From Phycisphaerae bacterium (GTDB lineage: Bacteria > Planctomycetota > Phycisphaerae > Tepidisphaerales > Tepidisphaeraceae): 50,975 nucleotides of DNA. Every line of letters starts with the position of its first letter. Within the stretch, counting starts at the first letter, position 1. This document shows positions 43,029 to 50,975 of the stretch, in pieces. The notes below the pieces were generated by a model. The model saw nothing but the letters and a program-made list of their open reading frames with translations, did not search any database and had not been told where the DNA came from. Location: NCBI GenBank assembly GCA_025924315.1, contig JAICIO010000037.1, positions 1 through 50,975 on the forward strand. The letters are read 5' to 3'. Both the position numbers and the translations under genes were made by a program.

Positions 43029-43249
43029 GATTCTATCGTCCTAAAGCAAGCGAAATCCCGAGCCCGCGGCCGGTCAACACGTATAGCGCAACCCCTTAAA
43101 ATATCAGGAGCTACGTGCCAAAGGTCCCAGCGATCGAGGCAGGGAAGCGGCGTAAGATACTGCCGAGGCTCTCTTTATACAACGTCGGCGGCGTCACAAA
43201 AGTTTGGTTGGGAACGGAAAAAAGTGGGGTCGCTTGGTGGTCGCACCGT

Positions 43250-43305
43250 GCGGCTGAAGCCGCCGGGCCTCGAATGCGCGAAAGAGGCCCGGCGGCTTTA
43301 GCCGC
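43250..43305. repeat. Large inverted repeat (GCGGCTGAAGCC element) overlapping a gene end
   Basis: 22-base arms (43250-43271 and 43284-43305) pair with one mismatch around a 12-base loop. The right arm contains the TAA stop and last codons of the minus-strand acyltransferase gene, so the element forms that gene's 3' end and probable terminator. Confidence 0.85.
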
Positions 43306-44602
43306 AGGGCGCGGAATCGAGCTGGACGAGCCGGCTCGTGAAGTGCTGCGCGATCTGATTCGCACGTTCGTTTGAAATCACTGCTTCACGATACGTCAAT
43401 CCAAAGTTAAGCGTCCCCCCCAACGTTGTCGTCGTGAAGACCAGCGGCATCATTGGGCCGGTGGGTGACACACGAATGTACTGCATCAGCGGATCGGGAT
43501 GGTAATCCTGCGCCCATGATTGGTTGAGGTTGATGTTCGAAATCCCGCCCGCCAGCGGAATGCGCTTGCGATAGAAGTTGATGATTTTCTCGCGGTTCAT
43601 TCCCATCATCTTCGCGGCGACGATTCCCGCGAACATTCGGATCATGCTCGCCTCCGGCACGCCGGTGCGCTTTTGCGATGCGCTTTGACGTGCGATGTGC
43701 TGAAGCAATCGCGACCAGTTCTGCAAATCGTCTGGCCGGCAGATCACACTTGTGAACCCGAGGAACATTCCGAACGTGTCGCTTAAATCGTTCGTCCCGC
43801 GGGAGCGAAGATCGACGATCGTTCCAAGCGCCAGGTCCTGACGCTTGGGAGTCTCGGTCACGGGTACGAACCGATTGCACGCCTCCGCCATGGCGGCGAG
43901 GAAGACGTCGTTCACCGTTACGTGGTTGTCGCGCGCAAATGCTTTGACCGCGCTCATTGTTTCCGCGGGGAGATCGTGCACCGAGAAGCGCACCTCGAAC
44001 TTCGAAAACTCGGGGATCTCAATTCGGCGAACGCGCTTGAAACGGCTCGACCAACGGACGGACGAGAGCAAGCCTTCCGTCAATTCCCACCGTGAGCGAT
44101 GCGGTCCGAAGTTGTGCCAATATCCACGCGGCGCGATGTGAAGCCGCTCTCTTCGCGCGCGCGCCGGATCGAATTGCCGCAAAAACCACTCGCGGAGAAG
44201 CATGCGGATCGATGCGCTGTCGGCGATCCAGTGGTGATAGACGACGCCGACGTAATAGCGATCGCGCTCGAAGAGAATGAACGGCCGGAAGGGAAGATCA
44301 TCGGCGGCATCGAACGGATGGTTCAGTTCGATCGCGATGTGCTTTTCGAGTTCACATCGGCCGGCAATCGCGCGAACGTGAATCGGCTCGAGCACACCGT
44401 TCAGTTCCTGTACGGAAAAGCGGCCATCGTATACGCGCACGCGGCCAAGACCCATCTCGCGGAGCGTTCGATTCCAGTCATTCGTCCATCGATCAAGATC
44501 CGGTATGCCTCGGACCTGAAGAATCTGCGCGGCGTTGTACGGATGAAGTTCATCCCACTGGCGCACGAGGCGCTGAAAGACGTTGAGCTTTCCCGCAGAC
44601 AT
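43298..44602 (-). CDS. Condensation-domain/acyltransferase-fold protein
   Basis: The protein has 434 residues. YVGVVYHHWIADSASIRMLLREW carries the HHxxxD active site (His123, His124, Asp128) of the condensation/WS-DGAT/acetyltransferase superfamily. VNDVFLAAMAEACNRF and LGTIVDLRSRGTNDLSDTFGMFLGFTSVIC match the second half of the fold. It likely moves an acyl group from a thioester to an alcohol or amine. It stands alone without a carrier protein or NRPS, so it is more like a lipid or alcohol acyltransferase. The last residues (SAPCG) and stop come from the inverted repeat at 43250. Confidence 0.82.
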   Translation of the reverse strand: MSAGKLNVFQRLVRQWDELHPYNAAQILQVRGIPDLDRWTNDWNRTLREMGLGRVRVYDGRFSVQELNGVLEPIHVRAIAGRCELEKHIAIELNHPFDAADDLPFRPFILFERDRYYVGVVYHHWIADSASIRMLLREWFLRQFDPARARRERLHIAPRGYWHNFGPHRSRWELTEGLLSSVRWSSRFKRVRRIEIPEFSKFEVRFSVHDLPAETMSAVKAFARDNHVTVNDVFLAAMAEACNRFVPVTETPKRQDLALGTIVDLRSRGTNDLSDTFGMFLGFTSVICRPDDLQNWSRLLQHIARQSASQKRTGVPEASMIRMFAGIVAAKMMGMNREKIINFYRKRIPLAGGISNINLNQSWAQDYHPDPLMQYIRVSPTGPMMPLVFTTTTLGGTLNFGLTYREAVISNERANQIAQHFTSRLVQLDSAPCG

Positions 44603-44686
44603 AAAAGACTCGACACCCCATCCGAACCAGCAGCGGGCATTATACGCCGAGATCGCAATTACGTCTTTGGAGAATCAAGTGCTATC

Positions 44687-44798
44687 GGTGGCACCGACAT
44701 TCCTGTCGGTGATCGGGCGCGGTATTCCGCGACCGACTCGGCCCGATATGCGTCGAGGATTACCTCGCCGCATCACAGACAAGAATGTCTGTGCCACC
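44687..44798. repeat. Inverted-repeat element (GTGGCACCGACATTC type) overlapping a gene end
   Basis: The ends GGTGGCAC (44687-44694) and GTGCCACC (44791-44798) pair, with GACATTC and GAATGTC just inside. A roughly 70-base centre separates them and contains further short pairings. The right end supplies the last codons and stop of the methyltransferase-like gene. The core resembles the 37361 element. Confidence 0.75.
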
Positions 44799-45381
44799 AC
44801 AGAGGGACGAATCGACCGACCGTAGACATGTACTTTTGATACGACTCGCCGTGCACGCGTACGAGATGCTGCTCTTCCCGCCGCGCTTCCCATTGCAGGA
44901 AAAAAAGATGAATACAGCCGACGACGATCATCACGATCGTCGGCACGGCGACGACGCTGGCGATCATCAGGATGGACGATAAAGCGTAAATCGGATGCCG
45001 CACATATGCGTAAGGTCCGGAAACGACCAGCTGCGTCTTCTCGTTTGGGTCGATTCCCATCCGCCACGACTTCCCCATCCGCTTCCAGCAGACAAGCGTC
45101 GCCAGAAATGCGACAAGTGCGACCGCGACGGCGAGCCAGCGAACCATCGGCATGGTGTAAAGCAATCCACTCGGTCGCCAGGCATGAAAAAACGGATACG
45201 CGACCCAGACGATGACGGTTAGATACCAGATGAAGCGCAGTGCTCGGCCAACGGGCTCGCGCGGGACAAAATTCGCATCGCGGCCGGTGCGCCGCCGGGC
45301 CTTGAGCACCAGTTTGACCACGCGCGCCCAATACGCGCCGATGACCAAGCCGACGCAGAGTGCAGACCAATCCTTTGGCAT
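44773..45381 (-). CDS. Isoprenylcysteine carboxyl methyltransferase-like membrane protein
   Basis: The protein has 202 residues with about five membrane helices. LVVSGPYAYVRHPIYALSSILMI is the signature of the ICMT/PEMT methyltransferase family, followed by REEQHLVRVHGESYQKYM, the SAM-binding end. In bacteria these proteins methylate lipids or unknown substrates. The last residues WWHRHSCL are encoded by the inverted repeat at 44687-44798, which also gives the stop. No ribosome site is clear, so the start could shift slightly. Confidence 0.82.
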   Translation of the reverse strand: MPKDWSALCVGLVIGAYWARVVKLVLKARRRTGRDANFVPREPVGRALRFIWYLTVIVWVAYPFFHAWRPSGLLYTMPMVRWLAVAVALVAFLATLVCWKRMGKSWRMGIDPNEKTQLVVSGPYAYVRHPIYALSSILMIASVVAVPTIVMIVVGCIHLFFLQWEARREEQHLVRVHGESYQKYMSTVGRFVPLWWHRHSCL

Positions 45382-45423
45382 CGCGCGCTAATCTACGCGC
45401 TGCGCGCACCTGAATAAAGCGGC

Positions 45424-45651
45424 TTAATGGTGATCCCAGTCGTGGTCGTGATGGTGATAGCCCTCACGCTCAACGTAGCCGTGGTGCCAATGGTCGTGAT
45501 AATCGTGGTAATACGGCCGCTCGTGCACGACAACCACTTCACGATCGTCGTCGTAATGATGGTGGTCGTAAGCGCATCCACCCAGCATCGCGAGCGATCC
45601 GCCGACGAGCGCAAGTTTCAAAACACCAGCGAATTTCAATGAAGTCAACAT
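45424..45651 (-). CDS. Small histidine-rich lipoprotein
   Basis: The protein has 75 residues from the ATG at 45651, with AGAGGTAG upstream. A signal peptide ends in the lipobox LGGC, so it is a lipoprotein. The mature ~45 residues are extremely rich in His, Asp and Tyr (YDHHHYDDD, YYHDYHDHWHHGY, YHHHDHDWDHH). Such a composition suggests binding of Ni, Zn, Cu or Co at the cell surface. I recognise no family. Confidence 0.72.
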   Translation of the reverse strand: MLTSLKFAGVLKLALVGGSLAMLGGCAYDHHHYDDDREVVVVHERPYYHDYHDHWHHGYVEREGYHHHDHDWDHH

Positions 45652-45722
45652 GTCACTACCTCTCTTCTCGTCAGACACGACTTCCGTGCGAGAGTTAGTG
45701 ATCGATTACAAATTGTGGCGGC

Positions 45723-46493
45723 CTAGCTCCCGAGCATGGCGGTGGGACTCGCGGTGCGTGTCGGTTGCGTCGTGGGCGGCGTGCTGACCGTGAGCGCTGG
45801 CAGACCGAGCCCGTGCGCCGCCGCCCACGCTTGTCGCGGCGGGCAGACGGTCAGAACCTTCGCAATCACTTCCTTGTGGATCTTTTCCTTCTTCTCGATG
45901 TTGAAGTGATCGAGTCCCGGCTCGAGCAGATCCGTCCGATCCGTGCGAATGTTCGCGTTGACCAGCTGGCCGGGAATTGCTTTTTCCGGCGTCAGTGGAA
46001 TTCCGCGGAGCCAGGGCATCGTGTCGAACACGCCGTTGGATTGATACAGGTTGTAGCAGAAGGCGATATTCTTCGGCACCTTCGGCGGAGTGACGGGATC
46101 GAGTGTAATCAAGAGATCGACCTTGATATTCGCGTCATCGAGCTTCCTTGCAATGCGCAGGACATCGTCGGCGCCGTAGGAGTGGCCGATCAGAATGAGC
46201 GGCTCGATGTGCGGCTTGTTGGCGTAGTTCTGCTTGATCGTGTCGGCGAGGCTGCTCCATTGGTCGTCCTGGAAGACCATGGCATGCACGCCTTGCTGGT
46301 TGATCTGCTCGCCGAGCTGATCGATACCGGTCGAGAAGATGCCGATGAATCCTCGCAGAAGATAGACGTTGCCCGCGCGCGGATCGGTCGAGAGGGGCTT
46401 GACCGCTGCGAGCTCGCCCGGTTTCATCGACGAGCAGCCCACCAAAAAAAACGACAACCCCACTATGGCGATGATGAAGCGATGTGATCGCAT
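45723..46493 (-). CDS. Lipoprotein with an alpha/beta-hydrolase fold
   Basis: The protein has 256 residues from the ATG at 46493; the longer frame lacks a signal. FFLVGCSS is a lipobox, so the mature protein is lipidated. VYLLRGFIGIFSTGIDQLGEQINQQGVHA and LILIGHSYGADDVLRIAR carry the nucleophile elbow GHSYG with Ser as nucleophile, and LLITLDPVTPP supplies the likely Asp. The His would be near the C-terminus (GLDHFNI). It looks like a small esterase or thioesterase of the lipase superfamily. Neighbours give no clue. Confidence 0.8.
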   Translation of the reverse strand: MRSHRFIIAIVGLSFFLVGCSSMKPGELAAVKPLSTDPRAGNVYLLRGFIGIFSTGIDQLGEQINQQGVHAMVFQDDQWSSLADTIKQNYANKPHIEPLILIGHSYGADDVLRIARKLDDANIKVDLLITLDPVTPPKVPKNIAFCYNLYQSNGVFDTMPWLRGIPLTPEKAIPGQLVNANIRTDRTDLLEPGLDHFNIEKKEKIHKEVIAKVLTVCPPRQAWAAAHGLGLPALTVSTPPTTQPTRTASPTAMLGS

Positions 46494-46595
46494 CGGACCT
46501 GACCTTGACCCTTGGAGGTTACAAAAAGGCGCGCTCTTCTGGCAACGTTCATCTGAGCATTGAACAGGCAAAATCTGAACCAGAAATGGAAGATG

Positions 46596-47450
46596 TCAAA
46601 CGCGAACTTCGCCGGAGATGATTCGGTGCGTTTTGAGGCGGTTTTTGAGGAGAAGTCGCCCCAAATTATCGAGTCCGACGCATATGCCGGTGATCGGCGG
46701 TTCGCCGACGCTGGCGACGGTGACGCTCCGGCCGGCGAGGGCGTGGTGGCGATCATAGTCCGCCAACACGGTGGGAAATGAGTTCTCGTTGCGCTGCGAC
46801 AGTATCTGATGCAACTGATGAGCGATCGCGATGAGGACGCTGGTCATATCGAACGTTTGCCCGGTGATTTCGCGCATCGAGACGACCCTCGGGCGAAGCG
46901 GTTTGGGGATCTTCGCGAGATCGACATTCACATTGAGTCCGAGGCCGATGAGATCGATTTTATCGAGTCGCTCGCAGAGCAGTCCGGCCAGTTTCCTGGC
47001 TTCGAAAAGCAGATCATTCGGCCATTTCAGTTGCACGTTCGCGTGATCGCACAACTCCGCGACGGCGTTGCGAACGGCAACACCGGCGATGAGTGGGATT
47101 TGATGCGCTTGCAATGTAGTGTCGGCGGGGAAGACGAACGTGACGGTGAGCGAGCCTTCGCCGGACCACCAGGTATTCGTTCCGCGACCGCGGCCGGCGA
47201 GCTGATGGCCGGTGAGGACGATTGCCGGCGCGTAGAGTTCGTGACGCTTGCGAAGGACGGCCGCGTGGTCGTTCGTGCTGCGAAGACGCGGGAACCAGTG
47301 GAGACGAAGCGGCCGGATTTCGTCGCGGAGACGTTGAAGATCGAAATGATAAGAGGCACGAAGGCACGAAGGCACAAAGGCACGAAGTGATGCCGACTCG
47401 GTTGTTCTCTTCCCTTCGTGCCTGCGTGCCTTCGTGCCTTCGTGCCTCAC
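46596..47450 (-). CDS. birA: Biotin--[acetyl-CoA-carboxylase] ligase
   Basis: The protein has 284 residues. The ligase core shows TGHQLAGRGRGTNTWWSGEGSL (residues 80-100; GRGRG and Trp94 form the biotinyl-AMP site) and LKWPNDLLFEARKLAGLL (Lys153). It attaches biotin to carboxylases, and its probable substrate, pyruvate carboxylase, is immediately upstream with a 2-base gap. There is no HTH domain, so it is the group I monofunctional type. Residues 1-33 (RHEGTKARRHEG..., AFVPSCLRAS) are encoded by the inverted repeat at 47354-47447, and the GTG start with GGAG from the end of pyc drives it. Confidence 0.92.
   Translation of the reverse strand: MRHEGTKARRHEGKRTTESASLRAFVPSCLRASYHFDLQRLRDEIRPLRLHWFPRLRSTNDHAAVLRKRHELYAPAIVLTGHQLAGRGRGTNTWWSGEGSLTVTFVFPADTTLQAHQIPLIAGVAVRNAVAELCDHANVQLKWPNDLLFEARKLAGLLCERLDKIDLIGLGLNVNVDLAKIPKPLRPRVVSMREITGQTFDMTSVLIAIAHQLHQILSQRNENSFPTVLADYDRHHALAGRSVTVASVGEPPITGICVGLDNLGRLLLKNRLKTHRIISGEVRV
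47354..47447. repeat. Large inverted repeat of GGCACGAA units, inside birA's 5' end
   Basis: 34-base arms (47354-47387 and 47414-47447), each made of about four GGCACGAA-like heptamer/octamer units, pair with two mismatches around a 26-base loop. The whole element is translated in frame as the N-terminus of birA. It ends five bases before the pyc stop. Confidence 0.88.
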
Positions 47451-47452
47451 GC

Positions 47453-50400
47453 TTACTCCAACACGACGAGCAAATCCCGCGTCGCGATGATCGAGCCGGG
47501 CTTCACCAGCATGTCCGCGACGGTCGCATCGCGCGGCGAATAGACGGCCGTTTCCATCTTCATCGCTTCGATCGACAGCAAGCGGTCGCCTTCCTTCACC
47601 GCTTCGCCTTTCTTCACGGCCACCGTCGACACCTTTCCCGGCATCGGTGCGGGGACGTGGTTCGGGTCGTCCGGATCCGCCTTCGGATGCTTGTGCTGGG
47701 CGGATTCGAGCGAGCGATCCGCGACTTTTACTTCGCGTGGTTGGCCGTTCAATTCGAAGAAGACCGTGCGCGTGCCGTCGTCGTGCGGGTCGCTTACCGT
47801 CAGGAACTTCACAACGAGCGTTTTGCCTTCTTCGATCGCGATGTTGATCTCTTCTCCCGCTTGCAGGCCGTAGAAGAATGCGTGCGTCGGCAAAACCGAA
47901 GTGTCGTTGAAGCGCTCGTTGTGCTTTTCGTAATCCATGAAAACCTGCGGATAAAGCACGTACGAGAGCACTTCTTCGTCGGTGATTTCGCGATCGAGTT
48001 TCTTTGCCAGATCCTTCTTTGTGGTGGCGAGATCGACCTTCGGCAACTTCGCGCCGGGCCGGCCTTTGATCGCCTCAACGCCCGCGCTCGAGAGGATGAT
48101 CTTCTGCAAAACCTTCGGCCAGCCGCCTTCAGGGAAGCCGAGATGCCCCTGAAACATCTCGACAACGCTCTTGGGGAATGAAAGCTTCTTCGTCGGATCG
48201 AGCACGTCCATCGGCGAAAGACTGTTGGTCACCATGAACAGCGCCATGTCGCCGACGACTTTGCTGGAGGGCGTGACTTTCACGATGTCGCCGAAGATTT
48301 CGTTGACGGTCGCATACATCTCCGCGATTTCGTGCCAGCGATCGGCGAGGCCCATCGCTTTGGCCTGCTGCTTGAGGTTCGTGAACTGCCCGCCGGGCAT
48401 TTCGTGCTTGTAGACCTCGGCGGTGCCGGACTTGATGTCCTCTTCGAACGGGAAGTAGAGCTGCCGCACGTCTTCCCAGTAATCGCTGAGCAAGTCGAGC
48501 GAATCCTGCTCAAGACCCGAATCGCGCGGCGTGTTGCGAAGGGCGGCGACCATCGAATTCAGGTTCGGCTGGCTCGTGTTGCCGCTCATCGAGGAGAGCG
48601 CACCGTCAACGATATCAACGCCGGCGTCGCACGCGCGGAGCAACGTCGACGAGTTAATCCCGCTTGTGTCGTGCGTGTGGAAATGAATCGGCACGCCGAC
48701 TTCATCTTTGAGCGCCTTCACCAGCGCATACGCCGCGTACGGCTTGCACAAGCCGGCCATGTCTTTGATGGCGAGGATGTGCGTGCCCATCTTCTCCAGG
48801 TCCTTGGCCATCTTCACGTAGTATTTGAGGCTGTACTTCGTGCGCTTCGGGTCGAGGATGTCGCCGGTATAGCAGATGGCGGCCTCGCAGATGGCGCCGG
48901 TGTGCTCGCGCACGGTCTCCATCGCGACCTTCATGTTCTCGGTCCAGTTGAGCGAGTCAAAGATGCGGAAAACGTCGATGCCATGCTCGGCAGCCTTCTT
49001 CGTGAATGCTTTGACGACGTTGTCGGGATAATTCGTATATCCGACGGCATTGCTCGCCCGAAGCAGCATCTGAAAAAGGATGTTCGGCACGAGCTTTCGC
49101 AGCTGATCGAGGCGTTCCCACGGATCTTCCTGCATGAAGCGCATCGTGGTGTCGAACGTCGCCCCGCCCCACATTTCGAGGCTGAAGAGATCCGGCGTGA
49201 GATGCGCGACCGCGGGCGCGATCTTTAGCAGATCAAACGTCCGCACGCGCGTCGCGAGCAGCGACTGGTGCGCATCGCGCATCGTCGTATCGGTGAAGAA
49301 CAGCTTCTTCTGCTTGCGAACCCATTGTGCGAACTTTTCCGGCCCGAGTTCGGTGAGCTTGTCCTTTGTTCCCTTTTTCGGCGGGTCTTTGTACTCGTAT
49401 TTTGGGACAACCGGTTCAAGAAGCTCTCGCTTCGGGTTGAACTTGCCCTTCACGTCCGGCCGGCCGTTGATGATCACGTCGCCGAGATAGCTCAGGATCT
49501 TCGTCGCCCGATCCTTACGGCGGTGGAAGCGGAACAGCTCCGGTGTTTTATCAATGAACGTCGTCGTCGCGTCGCCTGCGATGAACGTCGGGTGGTTGAT
49601 CAGGTTTTCGAGAAACGGAATGTTCGTCTTCACCCCGCGGACGCGAAACTCGCGCAGCGCGCGATCCATACGACGCACAGCTTCGTCGAGATTCTGACCC
49701 CAGCTCGTCAGCTTCACGAGCAGCGAATCGAAGTAAGGCGTAATTACCGCGCCGCTGAAGGCGCTTCCGCCGTCGAGTCGAATACCGAAACCCGCGGCCG
49801 ATCGGTAGGTCGAAAGCTTCCCGTAATCCGGAATGAAATGGTTTTCGGGATCCTCGGTCGTGATGCGCGCCTGCACCGCGACACCGCGCGGCTCGATCTT
49901 GTCCTGCCTGGGAATACAGAGGGGCGCCTCGTGCAGTTTCCGCCCCTGGGCGACAAGAATCTGGCTCTTCACAATGTCGATGCCGGTGACGATTTCCGTC
50001 ACCGTGTGTTCGACCTGAATTCGCGGATTGACTTCGATGAAGAAGAACTCGCCGGCGTCCACGTCGAGGAGGAATTCGACCGTGCCGGCATTGCGGTAAT
50101 TGGCGCCTTTGCACAATCGAACGGCGGCTTCACAGATGCGCTTGCGGAGTTCGAGCGGCAGGTTGATGCTCGGCGCGACCTCGACGACTTTTTGGTGACG
50201 ACGCTGCACAGAGCAATCGCGCTCCCATAGGTGCACCAGATTGCCGTGCTGGTCGCCGAGGATTTGCACTTCGATGTGCTTCGCGCGGCCAATGTAGCGC
50301 TCGACGAACACTTCCGGCCGGCCGAATGCGGCGCCGGCTTCACGCTGCGCTTCTTCGAGATTCTTCGCTAAATCTGCCGGATCGCGAACGACGCGCATCC

Positions 50401-50905
50401 CGCGGCCACCGCCGCCGAAACTCGCTTTGATGATGATCGGATAGCCGATTTCCTTTGCCGCGGATTTCACATCCGCGAGATCTTCCAAGCCGTGTTCGGT
50501 TCCGGGCAGAGTGGGCACGCCGGTCTTCTTGGCAAGGTGCTTCGCGGCGGTTTTGTCGCCGAAACGCTCGAGCATTTCGGGCGTCGGGCCGACGAACGTG
50601 ATGCCATTGTCGCGACAGGCGCGAGCAAGGTCCGCGTTCTCCGCCAGGAACCCGTAACCGGGATGAATCGCGTCCGCGCCGTGCTCTTTCGCGACCGCGA
50701 TCACGTTGGCAATGTTGAGGTAGCCTTTGACCGGTTCGCCGCCGTTTTCAGGGCCGATCTGGTATGACTCGTCCGCCTTGAAGCGATGAAGTGCGAAGCG
50801 ATCTTCGTACGTATAAACCGCGATGGTGCGCAGGCCGAGCTCCGTCGCGGCGCGCATCACTCGAATCGCGATCTCACTTCGGTTGGCGACGAGCAATTTC
50901 TGCAT
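47453..50905 (-). CDS. pyc: Pyruvate carboxylase
   Basis: The protein has 1150 residues, full length for a single-chain pyruvate carboxylase, which makes oxaloacetate from pyruvate, bicarbonate and ATP. Residues 1-460 are the biotin carboxylase domain (IHPGYGFLAEN; ATP-grasp loop KASFGGGGRGMRVV). The carboxyltransferase domain begins near residue 534 with DTTMRDAHQSLLATRVR, with NWTENMKVA and HTHDTSGINSSTLLRACDAGVDIVDG later. The C-terminal biotinyl domain has the acceptor Lys in IEAMKMET near residue 1115. Start ATG has AGGGAA upstream. birA follows two bases after its stop, in one operon. Confidence 0.97.
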   Translation of the reverse strand: MQKLLVANRSEIAIRVMRAATELGLRTIAVYTYEDRFALHRFKADESYQIGPENGGEPVKGYLNIANVIAVAKEHGADAIHPGYGFLAENADLARACRDNGITFVGPTPEMLERFGDKTAAKHLAKKTGVPTLPGTEHGLEDLADVKSAAKEIGYPIIIKASFGGGGRGMRVVRDPADLAKNLEEAQREAGAAFGRPEVFVERYIGRAKHIEVQILGDQHGNLVHLWERDCSVQRRHQKVVEVAPSINLPLELRKRICEAAVRLCKGANYRNAGTVEFLLDVDAGEFFFIEVNPRIQVEHTVTEIVTGIDIVKSQILVAQGRKLHEAPLCIPRQDKIEPRGVAVQARITTEDPENHFIPDYGKLSTYRSAAGFGIRLDGGSAFSGAVITPYFDSLLVKLTSWGQNLDEAVRRMDRALREFRVRGVKTNIPFLENLINHPTFIAGDATTTFIDKTPELFRFHRRKDRATKILSYLGDVIINGRPDVKGKFNPKRELLEPVVPKYEYKDPPKKGTKDKLTELGPEKFAQWVRKQKKLFFTDTTMRDAHQSLLATRVRTFDLLKIAPAVAHLTPDLFSLEMWGGATFDTTMRFMQEDPWERLDQLRKLVPNILFQMLLRASNAVGYTNYPDNVVKAFTKKAAEHGIDVFRIFDSLNWTENMKVAMETVREHTGAICEAAICYTGDILDPKRTKYSLKYYVKMAKDLEKMGTHILAIKDMAGLCKPYAAYALVKALKDEVGVPIHFHTHDTSGINSSTLLRACDAGVDIVDGALSSMSGNTSQPNLNSMVAALRNTPRDSGLEQDSLDLLSDYWEDVRQLYFPFEEDIKSGTAEVYKHEMPGGQFTNLKQQAKAMGLADRWHEIAEMYATVNEIFGDIVKVTPSSKVVGDMALFMVTNSLSPMDVLDPTKKLSFPKSVVEMFQGHLGFPEGGWPKVLQKIILSSAGVEAIKGRPGAKLPKVDLATTKKDLAKKLDREITDEEVLSYVLYPQVFMDYEKHNERFNDTSVLPTHAFFYGLQAGEEINIAIEEGKTLVVKFLTVSDPHDDGTRTVFFELNGQPREVKVADRSLESAQHKHPKADPDDPNHVPAPMPGKVSTVAVKKGEAVKEGDRLLSIEAMKMETAVYSPRDATVADMLVKPGSIIATRDLLVVLE

Positions 50906-50975
50906 GCGTTTCCCTGAATTCCACCCAGACTAAGACGGGCGGTATTGTGGGAGAGACGAATGAATTTGCAAGGAG

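Overview
The window looks like chromosomal DNA of a planctomycete, most likely of the Phycisphaerae/Tepidisphaera type. This rests on gene content: prepilin-like proteins with the GFTLVE-type N-terminus, a PEP-CTERM protein, a DUF1800/DUF1501 pair, small zinc ribbons of the CGYDLRG type, an N-terminal LESRMFLA motif on a secreted protein, a zinc-ribbon Minf_1886-like protein, and many large intergenic inverted repeats. Base composition is moderately GC-rich and even. I see no rRNA, tRNA, CRISPR array, transposase or prophage; this is an ordinary chromosomal segment with mixed housekeeping and lineage-specific genes.

Layout. 1-4.3 kb: two prepilin-like secreted proteins, a MauE/DUF1573 membrane protein, a small secreted protein and a PEP-CTERM protein. 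4.5-7.9 kb: DNA-3-methyladenine glycosylase I (tag), glycerol-3-phosphate dehydrogenase (gpsA) and a Tat-exported PhoD-type phosphatase. 7.9-13.8 kb: a zinc-ribbon gene broken by an in-frame amber codon, a glycine-zipper lipoprotein, a large beta-propeller protein with a poly-Gln tail, a nucleotidyltransferase and the menaquinone (futalosine pathway) enzyme MqnD. 13.9-17.9 kb: the DUF1800-DUF1501 pair and a secreted PepSY-like protein. 18.3-27.1 kb: a PrkA - two small proteins - lipoprotein - YeaH - Uma2 run and, after four unrelated genes, SpoVR, which rebuilds the widespread PrkA/YeaH/SpoVR stress module. 27.2-37.3 kb: Uma2, a P-loop kinase, 6-phosphogluconolactonase, a PA14-phosphoesterase, an outer-membrane protein, a MoeB/ThiF-rhodanese protein behind a structured leader, a glycogen-debranching-type enzyme and 6-phosphogluconate dehydrogenase. 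37.4-46.5 kb: a glycosyltransferase, a Minf_1886-like protein, a class I amidotransferase-type hydrolase, BipA/TypA, a condensation-fold acyltransferase, an isoprenylcysteine methyltransferase-like protein and lipoproteins. 46.6-50.9 kb: biotin ligase directly downstream of its likely substrate pyruvate carboxylase.

The two strongest unexplained signals are these. (1) The intergenic spaces hold at least nine sequence-distinct families of long inverted repeats, and several have been absorbed into genes: one encodes about 30 residues in frame inside a glycosyltransferase, one supplies the start codon and first ~33 residues of the biotin ligase, and two supply C-termini and stop codons. (2) A promoter (TTGACG-17-TACAAT), a ~115-nt set of nested stems and a clean intrinsic terminator lie immediately before the MoeB/ThiF-rhodanese gene, with no room for a second promoter. 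This is a candidate undescribed cis-regulatory RNA or small RNA.

Functionally, central carbon metabolism is well represented (pyc+birA, pgl, gnd, gpsA, debranching enzyme), as is cell-envelope and secreted-protein biology. All family assignments are by reading motifs; no search was run.
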